From positions 372,001 through 436,000 of the forward strand of contig RDYL01000002.1 in NCBI GenBank assembly GCA_004293165.1: a stretch of DNA of 64,000 nt, in the 5' to 3' direction. This stretch comes from Flavobacteriia bacterium. Its GTDB lineage: Bacteria; Bacteroidota; Bacteroidia; Flavobacteriales; Flavobacteriaceae. Position numbers and translations under genes: made by a program. Position 1 is the first letter of the stretch. Every line of letters starts with the position of its first letter. Under the pieces are notes generated by a model that searched no databases, was not told where the DNA came from, and worked only from the letters and a program-made list of their open reading frames with translations. Positions 19,555 through 28,055 of the stretch are shown in pieces.

Positions 19555-20706
19555 ATGCTTTTTAAAGATATTTTAGGACAGGAACATATTAAAAATCACT
19601 TAACTAAGAGTGCCGAAGCCGGAAGAGTTCCGCATGCTCAGTTGTTTGTGGGTCCTGAAGGTTGTGGAACACTTCCTATGGCAATTGCCTATGCACAATA
19701 TATTTTGTGTGGCAATGTGGGTGGAGAAAATATGGGTGAAAACACAACATGTAACCTAAAATTTGAGCATTTTTCCCATCCCGATTTACATTTTGTTTTT
19801 CCTGTTGCCGGAACTGACACCGTTAAAAGTCATGCGGTTAGTGATAATTTCATGGTAGAATGGCGTCAATTTTTAAGTGAAAGTCCTTACGGAAGTTTGT
19901 TTGATTGGCTGAAAAATTTAGGAATTCAAAACAAACAAGGAATAATTGGGGTAGATGAGGCTACTGATATCAATAAAAAATTAGCATTAAAAGCATACGA
20001 AGGTGGTTATAAGGTTATGATTATTTGGATGGCCGATAAAATGAACGGCCCTTCGGCAAATAAATTATTGAAACTGCTAGAAGAACCACCAGCTAAAACC
20101 GTTTTTATTCTGATTACTGAAAGCACCAGCGATATGTTGCAAACCATTTTATCGCGTTGTCAAGTGATTGATTTTATTGGTTTGAGCGAAAGTGTGATTG
20201 CGGAAGCTTTGGTTTCACGTGAAAATTGCGATCCAACTGTTGCTAAAAAAATTGCACATCAAAGCGAAGGAAATTACAATAAAGCCTTGCATATTTTACG
20301 AAAAGAAGAAGATGAATTTCCGTTTGACGAATGGTTTGTAGAATGGGTAAGAAGTGCTTTCAGAGCAAAAGGAAATGCGGCTGCCATTAACGATTTAATT
20401 GCTTGGAGCGAAAACATTGCGTCCACTGGAAGAGAAACGCAAAAACAATTTTTACATTATTGCATTCATTTCTTTAGACAGGCTTTATTGTTAAATTATC
20501 AGGCGAAAGAACTTGTTTTCTTAGAAACAAAAGTGCCAAAATTTGAATTGGAAAAATTTGCTCCGTTTGTAAATGGTGCCAATATTTATGATATTTACAA
20601 AGAATTAGAAGATGCTATTTACCACATTGAACGCAACGGAAATAGTAAAATTATCTTAACTGATTTATCTATAAAATTAACTCGATTAATCCATAAAAAC
20701 GCATAA
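19555..20706 (+). CDS. holB: DNA polymerase III delta-prime subunit
   Basis: 383 residues of the clamp-loader AAA+ family. The Walker A region is degenerate (GPEGCGTLP, no GKT/S), while the family stretch NKLLKLLEEPPAKTVFILI and the sensor/arginine-finger motif LSRCQ are present. This is the usual picture for a delta-prime subunit that does not bind ATP but supplies an arginine finger. It helps load the sliding clamp. DoxX follows after 2 bp. A parS-like core lies inside the gene at 20211-20226. Confidence 0.88.
   Translation: MLFKDILGQEHIKNHLTKSAEAGRVPHAQLFVGPEGCGTLPMAIAYAQYILCGNVGGENMGENTTCNLKFEHFSHPDLHFVFPVAGTDTVKSHAVSDNFMVEWRQFLSESPYGSLFDWLKNLGIQNKQGIIGVDEATDINKKLALKAYEGGYKVMIIWMADKMNGPSANKLLKLLEEPPAKTVFILITESTSDMLQTILSRCQVIDFIGLSESVIAEALVSRENCDPTVAKKIAHQSEGNYNKALHILRKEEDEFPFDEWFVEWVRSAFRAKGNAAAINDLIAWSENIASTGRETQKQFLHYCIHFFRQALLLNYQAKELVFLETKVPKFELEKFAPFVNGANIYDIYKELEDAIYHIERNGNSKIILTDLSIKLTRLIHKNA
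20211..20226. other. Weak parS-like site inside holB
   Basis: Matches 13 of 16 positions of TGTTTCACGTGAAACA and keeps the perfect 12-bp core TTTCACGTGAAA. It may be chance, but it belongs to a cluster with two consensus sites at 26 and 28 kb. Confidence 0.35.
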
Positions 20707-20708
20707 TT

Positions 20709-21098
20709 ATGATACAAGTTGCTCCTCTTTTGGTCTTAGCATTATTAGCAATAACTTTTTTACAATCTGGATATGACAAAATTAAAGATTGGAAAGGCAA
20801 TGTAGAATGGTTAACTGGGCATTTTGCCAGTACTATTCTAGCAAAACAAGTTCCTTTTGCTTTAATAACTGTTTTAGTCTTAGAAATTATTGCAGGTGTT
20901 TTGTGTGTTTCAGGAATTATTCAATTAATTGCTGAACCTGCAGTTACTCGTGGATTGGGCTTTTATGGAGCTATTGTTTCTTGTATTACTTTACTAATGT
21001 TGCTTTTTGGTCAACGTTTAGCGAAGGATTACGATGGTGCTAGAACTATTGTTATTTACTTTATTCCAGCAGTTTTAGTGGTTTTTTGGTTGAATTAG
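20709..21098 (+). CDS. DoxX-family membrane protein
   Basis: 129 residues with about four hydrophobic helices (residues 5-19, 52-75, 80-102, 108-127) and the family-type start LLVLALLAITFLQSGYDKI. DoxX proteins are small inner-membrane proteins of unclear role, linked in some bacteria to redox and sulfur-stress functions. It starts 2 bp after holB and is probably cotranscribed with it; the pairing itself says little about function. Confidence 0.8.
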   Translation: MIQVAPLLVLALLAITFLQSGYDKIKDWKGNVEWLTGHFASTILAKQVPFALITVLVLEIIAGVLCVSGIIQLIAEPAVTRGLGFYGAIVSCITLLMLLFGQRLAKDYDGARTIVIYFIPAVLVVFWLN

Positions 21099-21124
21099 TG
21101 TTTTATTTAACCTAAAACATTAGC

Positions 21125-21502
21125 ATGAAAAAGTTTTTAAAAAAACCATATTTATTAGTTTTCGCTTTTTGGTGTGTTGTTTTTGCCTCCATATTTTTGT
21201 TACGTGGGAAAATTTCTGGTGAAAAATTTGAATCCCAAAAGTGGAAGACAGCTAACATGAATTCTGAAGTAAATTGGTCTTTACGTTGGGATATGATGAA
21301 TGATCTAAGAAATGATTATCAACTAATCGGAATGTCAAAAAACGAAATAGTTAAATTACTTGGAGAACCCGACAATAAATCCGAACGTTTTGCTCAATTT
21401 AGGTATTCTTTAGGCTATGCACATTTTGGAGTCGATACAGGTACATTAATTATAGAATTTGAAAAGGATTCTGTTAAAAAATATTTAGTAACAAGAGGAT
21501 AA
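21125..21502 (+). CDS. Small membrane-anchored protein with a BamE/SmpA-like motif
   Basis: 125 residues: an N-terminal membrane segment (about 9-27, YLLVFAFWCVVFASIFLLR) and a soluble domain containing GMSKNEIVKLLGEPD followed by an aromatic beta stretch. That pattern is typical of the BamE/SmpA-OmlA fold, but there is no lipobox, so it is not an obvious BamE. Function unknown. It is 26 bp after the DoxX gene and likely ends the holB transcript. Confidence 0.65.
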   Translation: MKKFLKKPYLLVFAFWCVVFASIFLLRGKISGEKFESQKWKTANMNSEVNWSLRWDMMNDLRNDYQLIGMSKNEIVKLLGEPDNKSERFAQFRYSLGYAHFGVDTGTLIIEFEKDSVKKYLVTRG

Positions 21503-21537
21503 TTTTATCAAAAAAAATTGGTTTAAACTTTGTGTGA

Positions 21538-21570
21538 GACGCTTATCAGCTTGACAAACTGCACGGTAAA
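21538..21570. repeat. Diverged third copy of the GIY-YIG element end
   Basis: Over 33 bp about 70% of positions match the right end of the GIY-YIG element and its outer flank (21972-22004), including CAGC and TGACAAAC and the ACGG that follows. It lies in the same orientation as the right end and 24 bp outside the left end. Confidence 0.6.
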
Positions 21571-21594
21571 ACTATACGCAAAAACCACAATACA

Positions 21595-21618
21595 ACGTTT
21601 GTCATGCTGTCAAGCATC
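21595..21618 (+). repeat. Left 24-bp inverted repeat of the GIY-YIG element
   Basis: Begins ACGTTTGTCATGCT and ends AGCATC; exact inverted match to 21972-21995. Confidence 0.9.
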
Positions 21619-21630
21619 TCTTTTTGTTTC

Positions 21631-21942
21631 TTATGAAAAACTATTATTCAAAAATTCCATGTTTGGATTGAATTCTTGTATTAACTCCAATTTCAAATCT
21701 CTTCTGAGTAATTTAATTTCCTTTTCTCTAGCTATTGCTTGTTGAATCCAACCGTATTTTTCGTAATAAATCAAATAATTAAGGTTGTATTTTGCTGTGA
21801 AACTGTTTGGATTTAGTTTTTCGTTATGTTCTTGTAATCTTCGTTTTAAGTTATTCGTAACTCCTGTGTAAAGAACGGTTTTGGCTTTATTAGTAAGAAT
21901 GTAAACGTAAAAGTTGTAGATTCCATCTGTGAATTCGATCAT
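21631..21942 (-). CDS. GIY-YIG nuclease-family protein (UPF0213/YhbQ-like)
   Basis: 103 residues with the GIY-YIG core: Y-V-Y in NFYVYILTNK, Y-T-G in VLYTGVTNNL, the conserved arginine in LKRRLQEHN, and the late glutamate helix AIAREKEIKLLRRDLKLELI. These single-domain proteins are common and often multicopy in Flavobacteria; their biological role is not settled. The domain cuts DNA strands in other family members, which fits a role in spreading the flanking inverted repeats, but that is inference. It lies alone between the helicase gene and the BamE-like gene. Confidence 0.88.
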   Translation of the reverse strand: MIEFTDGIYNFYVYILTNKAKTVLYTGVTNNLKRRLQEHNEKLNPNSFTAKYNLNYLIYYEKYGWIQQAIAREKEIKLLRRDLKLELIQEFNPNMEFLNNSFS

Positions 21943-21971
21943 GATTTTGGCTTTTAAAGTGTTTTGCGTGG

Positions 21972-21995
21972 GATGCTTGACAGCATGACAAACGT
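21972..21995 (-). repeat. Right 24-bp inverted repeat of the GIY-YIG element
   Basis: Begins GATGCTTGACAGCATGAC on the plus strand; exact inverted match to 21595-21618. It is 14 bp from the end of the helicase gene. Confidence 0.9.
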
Positions 21996-22009
21996 AACGG
22001 ATAATTTTT

Positions 22010-24283
22010 TTAACCCAAACTCGCTTTATACAATCGCAATTCGTCCCAGGAGAATTTATCGCCGTGGATTTCTTTTAATTCCCCTAAACTTTCGCCTTTA
22101 AAATCTTTGAAAGCCGCTTTTAATTCTGAAATTTTATCTTCTGGTAAAATGTCGGAAAGTTGCACGATTTCCATTTGAATCAGCTTGGTAAAATGGTTGT
22201 AGATAGTTTGTGGTGTGAGTTTTCGCTGTTTCGCAATTTCGTAAATGGATAAGTTTTGTTTCCACAATTCCAATGTATCTTCGATGGTAGATTTCTTTGG
22301 TTCTTTTGTTTTTTTCTTTTTCGAATCGGTGTAATAGGAAACGTCTTCGTCGTCTTCAACCAGAGCAGCGTGCGAAGTTCTAAAGCGCTCTGCAACAACC
22401 ACTAACTTATTGATTTTGTAGGCACTAATATCTTCCGAAATTAGATTTTTCTTTGAAATTTCTTTTCCTTCGACAATGATATTGGTCAATAATTTCGCCT
22501 TTTTAAGTTGTAAAATCGCTTTGATTTGAAGTTCTTCTAAAACCAATAATTCATCATAAAAAGCTTTTACCTTTTTGATTCGTTTTACTTCTTCAATTTT
22601 CAATAACAATTCTTCTGCAACAGTATCTAATGTTTTAAAAAAGTACTGATACGCCGCATCGCATCTTTCTTTTACAAAATTGACATCCAAATTTTCGTCA
22701 TTAAAAATTTTATGTAATTGCGACATAAATTTCCCTGATGGTTCGAGAATTTCAGTGATTTTTTCTTGTTGGGTTTTTGCCCAATCGTTATGCTTCGTTT
22801 TTGGCGATTTTGGTGCTTCAGAGTTATAACTAAACAAATGATTGCGCCATTCTTGACCTAATTCTTTGAAATCAAATGAGTTAAGCAACGTATTTAACCA
22901 GAAAACCAATGTTTCTTTGGCTAATGAATGTTGCAAGATTTCTTCGGATGCTTTGTTTTCGGCATAATTAAGCACTTCTTCATCGCTTGAAATACCATTC
23001 ATTCGCAACGGAGAAAGCAAAATAAGCCCTTTTAACGAACGCAAACGCGATAAAGCCACATACGCTTGACCAGGTGCAAAAACTTGCGATACATCAAGCG
23101 CAGCTTTGTCAAAAGTTAAGCCTTGACTTTTGTGAACCGTAATCGCCCAAGCCAATTTGATAGGGTAGTGGACAAAAGTTCCTATAACTTCTTCCTCGAT
23201 TTCTTTTGTGTTTTCGTTGACTTTGTAGCGAATGTTCTGCCATTCATAGCGTTCTACTTCAATCGTTTTGTTTTCTTCGGGAAAGTGAACAAAAATTTCT
23301 TTTTCAGTTAACGAACTGACAACACCCATTTTACCATTATAGAATTGCTTTTCAAAATTCAAATCGTTTTTAATAAACATGACTTGAGCTCCGACTTTTA
23401 GCTGCAATTTATCTTCTAATGGAAAAATTTTTTCGGGAAAATCATCCGTAATTTCAGGTAAATAGGTGAATTGCTTTCCTTCTAAATCTGCTAAAGATTT
23501 TGCATTGATTGTGTCGGCTTTAGCATTATGCGTGGTTAAAATAATAAATCCTTTATTTTTCTTCAGATCAAAATCAGGTTGAACGAATTTATTTAGAAGT
23601 TGCACATCTTCCAAAGTGATTTTATTATGGCGTAAATTGTTTAGAACATCAATAAATTCCGAATCTGTTTGACGAAAAATTTTATCCAACTCAATGTATA
23701 ATGGTGGATATTGCTGAATGATATGCGAATGAAAAAAGAACATACCGCGGTAATAGTTTTTCAGCATTTCCCATTCTTCATTTTTCACAACGGGTGGTAA
23801 TTGTAATAAATCTCCTATAAAAATAACTTGGGTTCCACCAAAAGGGCGTTCATTTCTGCGTACTTTTCGCATCATAAAATCCATTGCATCTAACACATCA
23901 GCGCGAAGCATAGAAACTTCATCAATAACTAACAATTCCATATTTCGAATTACAGAACGTTTCACGTTATTCATCTTAAAATGGCGCCCTAGTGAATCGC
24001 GATTTTCGAATTTTACGGTGTCTGAAAAGTGTGGAAGTTGTTTATTATCAGGTATAAAGGCTGCAAAAGGTAATTGAAACATCGAATGAATGGTTACCCC
24101 ATTTGCGTTCAAAGCGGCAATTCCAGTTGGTGCTACAACAACCGTATTTTTATGTGTTGTGGCAATGATTTCTTTTAAAAGGGTGGTTTTTCCGGTTCCT
24201 GCTTTTCCGGTAAGGAAGATTGATTTATTGGTTTGATTAATAAATCGAAGTGTGTAAATAGCTGCGGCTGATACTGATTCCAT
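22010..24283 (-). CDS. Pif1-like SF1 helicase with C-terminal helix-turn-helix
   Basis: 757 residues from ATG 24283 (MESVSAAAIYTLRFIN). Walker A GKAGTGKT at 26-33, Walker B/DEVS in LLVIDEVSMLR, the glutamine motif in FGGTQVIFIGDLLQLPPV, and the UvrD-like C-terminal motif LAWAITVHKSQGLTFD identify a Pif1/RecD-like helicase. The last ~100 residues hold a helix-turn-helix of the kind found in RecQ-type tails (LSIYEIAKQRKLTPQTIYNHF). It probably unwinds structured DNA or DNA-RNA hybrids in repair. A further 8 residues upstream in frame are less likely, as a -7 box lies 22 bp before this ATG. Confidence 0.9.
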   Translation of the reverse strand: MESVSAAAIYTLRFINQTNKSIFLTGKAGTGKTTLLKEIIATTHKNTVVVAPTGIAALNANGVTIHSMFQLPFAAFIPDNKQLPHFSDTVKFENRDSLGRHFKMNNVKRSVIRNMELLVIDEVSMLRADVLDAMDFMMRKVRRNERPFGGTQVIFIGDLLQLPPVVKNEEWEMLKNYYRGMFFFHSHIIQQYPPLYIELDKIFRQTDSEFIDVLNNLRHNKITLEDVQLLNKFVQPDFDLKKNKGFIILTTHNAKADTINAKSLADLEGKQFTYLPEITDDFPEKIFPLEDKLQLKVGAQVMFIKNDLNFEKQFYNGKMGVVSSLTEKEIFVHFPEENKTIEVERYEWQNIRYKVNENTKEIEEEVIGTFVHYPIKLAWAITVHKSQGLTFDKAALDVSQVFAPGQAYVALSRLRSLKGLILLSPLRMNGISSDEEVLNYAENKASEEILQHSLAKETLVFWLNTLLNSFDFKELGQEWRNHLFSYNSEAPKSPKTKHNDWAKTQQEKITEILEPSGKFMSQLHKIFNDENLDVNFVKERCDAAYQYFFKTLDTVAEELLLKIEEVKRIKKVKAFYDELLVLEELQIKAILQLKKAKLLTNIIVEGKEISKKNLISEDISAYKINKLVVVAERFRTSHAALVEDDEDVSYYTDSKKKKTKEPKKSTIEDTLELWKQNLSIYEIAKQRKLTPQTIYNHFTKLIQMEIVQLSDILPEDKISELKAAFKDFKGESLGELKEIHGDKFSWDELRLYKASLG

Positions 24284-24305
24284 TTGGCATATAAATTTGA
24301 AATAC

Positions 24306-24313
24306 AAATATAT
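24306..24313 (-). promoter_or_regulatory. -7 promoter box of the helicase gene
   Basis: TATATTTG on the minus strand, 22 bp from the ATG, just after the terminator of the upstream gene. Confidence 0.55.
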
Positions 24314-24330
24314 AGAAACAATTAGAAATA

Positions 24331-24357
24331 AAAAAGTCCTGATTTCTCAGGACTTTA
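24331..24357 (-). terminator. Terminator after the Skp-like lipoprotein gene
   Basis: Perfect 10-bp stem AAAGTCCTGA / TCAGGACTTT with loop TTTC; the minus strand continues TTTTTTATTTC. Confidence 0.9.
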
Positions 24358-24359
24358 AA

Positions 24360-24935
24360 TTATTTTTTCTCTTCTTCTTTAGTGGCTGCTTTATCGTCTT
24401 TTTTGGTAGCTTTATAAGTTTCGTTAAGTTCTTTTAAAACTTCTTTAGTTATATCATAGTTGTCTTTAGCATACAAAATTGTAGCCGCATCACCTGTGCC
24501 ATAAATGTAATCATAACCTTTCTTTTTACCGTAATCTTTAATGAATTTTTTAACTTCACTAATTAAAGTATCTTTTAAAACAGCACCTTCTTGTTGTAAT
24601 TGTTGGAGTAAAGCGTTTTGTTCAATTCCTAATTGTTGCTCTCTTTGAGATAGCTCAGCACCTTTTTGTTGTGCCCATTGTGGTCCTTTTGCTTGTGCAC
24701 TTTGTTGAAAATTTTGTGCTTCTGCTTGAAAAGCACGAACTTTTGCTTCTAAAGGACGACCTAATTCTTCAGATTTTACTTTGAATTTATCATCTTCATC
24801 TTTGAATTTTTCGTATTTCTCGATAATTTCAGCTGTGTTGATATATGCGGTTTTGAATTCTTTTGAATTTGTCTCTGTTTTGTTACAAGCTAAAATGCTA
24901 AGTGCAACTCCTAAAATCAATACAATTTTTTTCAT
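24360..24935 (-). CDS. OmpH/Skp-like periplasmic chaperone, lipoprotein form
   Basis: 191 residues from ATG 24935, with lipobox LSILACNK (C17). The mature part has the OmpH/Skp pattern: a short beta start (FKTAYINTAEIIEKY), a long glutamine-rich coiled coil (about 50-120) and a returning beta strand (YDYIYGTGDAATILY). Skp holds unfolded outer-membrane proteins in the periplasm. The tail is very lysine/glutamate-rich. I rejected the 20 extra upstream in-frame residues since the signal peptide starts at the chosen ATG. The 241-bp upstream gap is AT-rich and shows nothing else I can name. Confidence 0.85.
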   Translation of the reverse strand: MKKIVLILGVALSILACNKTETNSKEFKTAYINTAEIIEKYEKFKDEDDKFKVKSEELGRPLEAKVRAFQAEAQNFQQSAQAKGPQWAQQKGAELSQREQQLGIEQNALLQQLQQEGAVLKDTLISEVKKFIKDYGKKKGYDYIYGTGDAATILYAKDNYDITKEVLKELNETYKATKKDDKAATKEEEKK

Positions 24936-25176
24936 GGTTCTAAATTGGTAATTAATAATTTTTCGTAAAAGTAATAATAAGTTATAAAGTAGCAAATTTG
25001 TTGCTTTTTTATTTATTTTCTAACTATAAGAAATGTTTATGCGTTTTTAAAAAACCTATAGATTCAATTTATAAAAATAAACTTTAATAAATTGTTTGAG
25101 TTGAATTTTTAAAAAAAAGACAATAAATTACATCAAAACAAGTAAAAAAGTGTCTAAAATCGCTTTAAAATAATTT

Positions 25177-26025
25177 TTACTTGTTTTTTAGCACATAAAT
25201 ATGTGAAGAAAACTCATTTTTAAAGCATCCAGATACATTTGATATCAAACCAATAAAAAATCCTGAAATGAAATTCATTTTACCAGATTTATATTTTTCT
25301 GATAAAAGCGACACATAAAAACTATCAAACCACATTGGTTTAACATCTTCCAAATTCATATTTTGTTTGTCGAATAATTTTTCAATAGCGGTTTTTGAAA
25401 AATGCCATAAATGTCTTGGCACATCATAAGCGGCCCAAAACTCTTTATAATGATTTGCATCATAAGATTTAAAATTTGGAACTGCAATTATAATTGTTCC
25501 TGAAGGTTTTAATAAGCGTTTCAATTCGGCTACTTGATGTTCAACATCAGGAACGTGTTCTAAAACATGCCACATCGTTATCACATCAAATGAATTGCTT
25601 TCTAATTTTTCGATCGTGTCTCCAAATTTAATTCCTTTTCCTAGAGCAATTCCTTTTGCTTTATCGTTTGGTTCAATCCCTAAGATATCCCAATTCTGAT
25701 TTTTACATTCCAAAAGAAAATCTCCAGTTCCAGCTCCGATATCTAAAATTCTTCCTTTTACAGGTTGGTACGAATTAATTAATTTTACTTTATCGTGAAT
25801 AGCTTTTCTTTTGATGAAATGATACATTTTTTCAAATAGGGTACGTTTTCCATCGGTGTGTGAAATATAATCTTCGAATTCGTAATACGAACCTAATTTA
25901 TCTATAGTAGGTTGTGGATGTGTTTTTAAGATTTGGTATTCTTCATTTAACAACAAAGAAAACGATTCTCCAGAAACTGAAAAATCTTTAACGGTAATAA
26001 AACTTTTATCTTCTAAAAAATTCAT
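25177..26025 (-). CDS. Class I SAM-dependent methyltransferase
   Basis: 282 residues. The SAM-binding motif I is ILDIGAGTGDFLLE (about 92-105), with the acidic residue of motif II in ILGIEPN and motif IV/post-I in VITMWHVLEHVPD, followed by LKRLLKPSGTIIIAVPN. This belongs to the Methyltransf_11/23-like group; small molecules, lipids or sugars are possible targets. The C-terminal ~60 residues include a hydrophobic stretch (MNFISGFFIGLISNVSG). It is downstream of mnmG, 103 bp away, with a parS site between them. Confidence 0.85.
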   Translation of the reverse strand: MNFLEDKSFITVKDFSVSGESFSLLLNEEYQILKTHPQPTIDKLGSYYEFEDYISHTDGKRTLFEKMYHFIKRKAIHDKVKLINSYQPVKGRILDIGAGTGDFLLECKNQNWDILGIEPNDKAKGIALGKGIKFGDTIEKLESNSFDVITMWHVLEHVPDVEHQVAELKRLLKPSGTIIIAVPNFKSYDANHYKEFWAAYDVPRHLWHFSKTAIEKLFDKQNMNLEDVKPMWFDSFYVSLLSEKYKSGKMNFISGFFIGLISNVSGCFKNEFSSHIYVLKNK

Positions 26026-26073
26026 TTATTTTATTTTTATGCGAAAGGCTTATTTTAATAGGGTTGACGTCGT

Positions 26074-26089
26074 TGTTTCACGTGAAACA
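26074..26089. other. parS site (exact consensus), downstream of mnmG
   Basis: TGTTTCACGTGAAACA, a full match to the ParB-binding parS consensus TGTTNCACGTGAAACA and a perfect palindrome. It sits in the gap between mnmG and the methyltransferase gene. parS sites load ParB for chromosome segregation and normally cluster near oriC. Confidence 0.88.
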
Positions 26090-26094
26090 TATTT

Positions 26095-26125
26095 ACTGAA
26101 CACTAAAAACTGAACACTGAACACT
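26095..26125. repeat. 7-bp-period array (ACTGAAC), after mnmG
   Basis: Units ACTGAAC, ACTAAAA, ACTGAAC, ACTGAAC, ACT, all exactly 7 bp, with a degenerate second unit. It lies 5 bp from the parS site and 4 bp from the mnmG stop. Confidence 0.8.
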
Positions 26126-26128
26126 TTA

Positions 26129-28000
26129 TTATCTTCCCATGTATATTAACAACACTGAAATATCACTTGGCGAAACACCGCTAATACGAGATGCTTGCGC
26201 AATAGTCCTTGGTCGTATTTTATTTAATTTTTGTTTAGCTTCAATTGAAATGGATTGGATTTTATCAAAATTGAAATTATCTGGAATAATCATGTCTTCT
26301 AAACGTGTTAATTTATCGGCATTGTTTTTTTCCTTTTCAATATAACCTGAATACTTCACTTGGATTTCAGCTTGTTCAACTATTTCTTGATCTAAATCAT
26401 GTTCTTCAATATAAGCCGCTACTTTTTTAAACTTTCTAAAATCTTCCAAATCCAATTGCGGACGAGAAAAAACTTTAAACATTTTATCCGGTTGACTCAT
26501 TGGAGCAGAACCTTTAGCTTCTAATATCGGATTTGCCTCTTCAGGTTTTAAACTTGTTTCTCTAAAGAAATTAACCATAGCATCGGATTGTGAAAATTTT
26601 TGTTGCATACGAATCATACGATCTTCTTTCGCTAAACCAATTTCAAATGATTTTGGTGTTAATCTAAAATCAGCATTATCTTGACGAAGCAATGTTCTAT
26701 ATTCAGCACGCGAAGTAAACATACGATAGGGTTCTTCTGTTCCTTTCGTAATTAAGTCGTCAATTAAAACTCCGATATACGCTTCATCTCTTTTTAGGAT
26801 AAATGGTTCTCTGTTCTGCACTTTTAAAGCTGCATTTATTCCAGCCATTAAACCTTGAGAGGCAGCTTCTTCGTAACCTGTTGTTCCATTGATTTGCCCC
26901 GCAAAATACAAACCTTCCACCAATTTAGTTTCTAAAGTATGTTGCAATTGCGTAGGAGGGAAGTAATCATATTCGATAGCATAACCTGGTCTGAAAAATT
27001 TCACGTTTTCAAAACCAGCTACTGAACGTAATGCTTTGAATTGAATATCTTCTGGTAACGAAGTTGAGAATCCGTTGATATAATATTCACAAGTTGTCCA
27101 ACCTTCTGGTTCTACAAAAAGCTGATGTCTTTCTTTATCTGCAAAACGATTAATCTTATCTTCAATTGATGGACAATATCTCGGACCTAAACTTTTTATT
27201 CTTCCGTTGAACATTGGACTTCTGTCAAAACCTTCACGTAAAATATCGTGCACTTCTAATGAAGTATACGACATCCAACAAGAACGTTGTGTTTTCAATG
27301 GAGCGGTCAAATTAGAATATGAGAATTTTTCTGGAATTTCATCACCAGGTTGTTCTGTCATTTTAGAAAAATCCAAAGAACGACCATCAACTCTTGGAGG
27401 TGTTCCGGTTTTCATTCTTCCTGATTCAAAACCTAGTTTAACTAAATCTTCTGTTATTCCAAAAGAAGCACTTTCTCCTGCTCGACCACCACCAAATTGT
27501 TTGTCGCCAATATGAATCAAACCATTTAAAAAAGTCCCATTTGTCAACACAACTGACTTTGCTTTGATTTCCACTCCAAGTGAAGTTTTCACTCCAAGGA
27601 TCTTTCCATTCTTAGATAAAAGTCCTGCCACCATTTCTTGGTAGAAATCCAAGTTCGTTGTGTTCTCCAGCATTGTTCTCCATTCATCTGAAAAACGCAT
27701 TCTGTCAGATTGGACTCTTGGTGACCACATCGCAGGGCCTTTTGATTTATTCAACATTTTGAATTGAATAGCTGTCTTATCTGAAACAATTCCAGAGTAT
27801 CCACCCAAGGCATCAATTTCACGCACGATTTGTCCTTTTGCAATTCCTCCCATAGCAGGGTTGCAGGACATTTGTGCAATGTTTTGAAGATTCATTGTCA
27901 CCAAAAGCGTAGAGCACCCCATGTTGGCAGCAGCAGCAGCAGCTTCACAACCGGCATGACCCGCACCCACAATAATTACATCATATTGATTTAAAAACAT
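26129..28000 (-). CDS. mnmG: tRNA uridine-5-carboxymethylaminomethyl synthesis enzyme MnmG (GidA)
   Basis: 623 residues, full length. The FAD-binding Rossmann motif is VGAGHAGCEAAAAAA near the start; other family stretches are SCNPAMGGIAKGQIVREIDALGG, KTGTPPRVDGRS and GQINGTTGYEEAASQG, and the C-terminal helical domain ends in a GVSPSDISVLLIY stretch. With MnmE it modifies the wobble uridine of several tRNAs. It is flanked on both sides by parS sites; in many bacteria this gene lies near the origin. The upstream ybeY gene runs in the same direction. Confidence 0.98.
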   Translation of the reverse strand: MFLNQYDVIIVGAGHAGCEAAAAAANMGCSTLLVTMNLQNIAQMSCNPAMGGIAKGQIVREIDALGGYSGIVSDKTAIQFKMLNKSKGPAMWSPRVQSDRMRFSDEWRTMLENTTNLDFYQEMVAGLLSKNGKILGVKTSLGVEIKAKSVVLTNGTFLNGLIHIGDKQFGGGRAGESASFGITEDLVKLGFESGRMKTGTPPRVDGRSLDFSKMTEQPGDEIPEKFSYSNLTAPLKTQRSCWMSYTSLEVHDILREGFDRSPMFNGRIKSLGPRYCPSIEDKINRFADKERHQLFVEPEGWTTCEYYINGFSTSLPEDIQFKALRSVAGFENVKFFRPGYAIEYDYFPPTQLQHTLETKLVEGLYFAGQINGTTGYEEAASQGLMAGINAALKVQNREPFILKRDEAYIGVLIDDLITKGTEEPYRMFTSRAEYRTLLRQDNADFRLTPKSFEIGLAKEDRMIRMQQKFSQSDAMVNFFRETSLKPEEANPILEAKGSAPMSQPDKMFKVFSRPQLDLEDFRKFKKVAAYIEEHDLDQEIVEQAEIQVKYSGYIEKEKNNADKLTRLEDMIIPDNFNFDKIQSISIEAKQKLNKIRPRTIAQASRISGVSPSDISVLLIYMGR

Positions 28001-28015
28001 CTTTTATAAATATTA

Positions 28016-28031
28016 TGTTCCACGTGAAACA
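28016..28031. other. parS site, upstream of mnmG
   Basis: TGTTCCACGTGAAACA fits TGTTNCACGTGAAACA at every position. It lies 16 bp upstream of the mnmG ATG, so ParB binding here could also affect mnmG transcription. Confidence 0.85.
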
Positions 28032-28055
28032 TTTAAAAAATTCCAGTTTATGCGC

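Larger units (their letters stand above)
21595..21995. mobile_element. Candidate 401-bp element: GIY-YIG gene between 24-bp inverted repeats
   Basis: The 24 bases at 21595-21618 are the exact reverse complement of 21972-21995; identity stops at both outer ends. Each repeat is itself a small palindrome (ATGCT-GTCA-AGCAT). The only gene inside encodes a GIY-YIG nuclease and starts and stops within 12-30 bp of the repeats. No target-site duplication is obvious. I infer a mobile or formerly mobile unit; it does not match an IS family I know. The ends resemble palindromes found elsewhere in the window. Confidence 0.65.

Noticed and set aside
19576..19700. holB as a pseudogene because its Walker A motif is degenerate
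   Set aside because: Delta-prime subunits commonly lack a working ATP site; the frame is intact and other motifs are present.
24936..25176. Possible small RNA or riboswitch in the 241-bp AT-rich gap
   Set aside because: No stable stem-loop, promoter or known motif was found.
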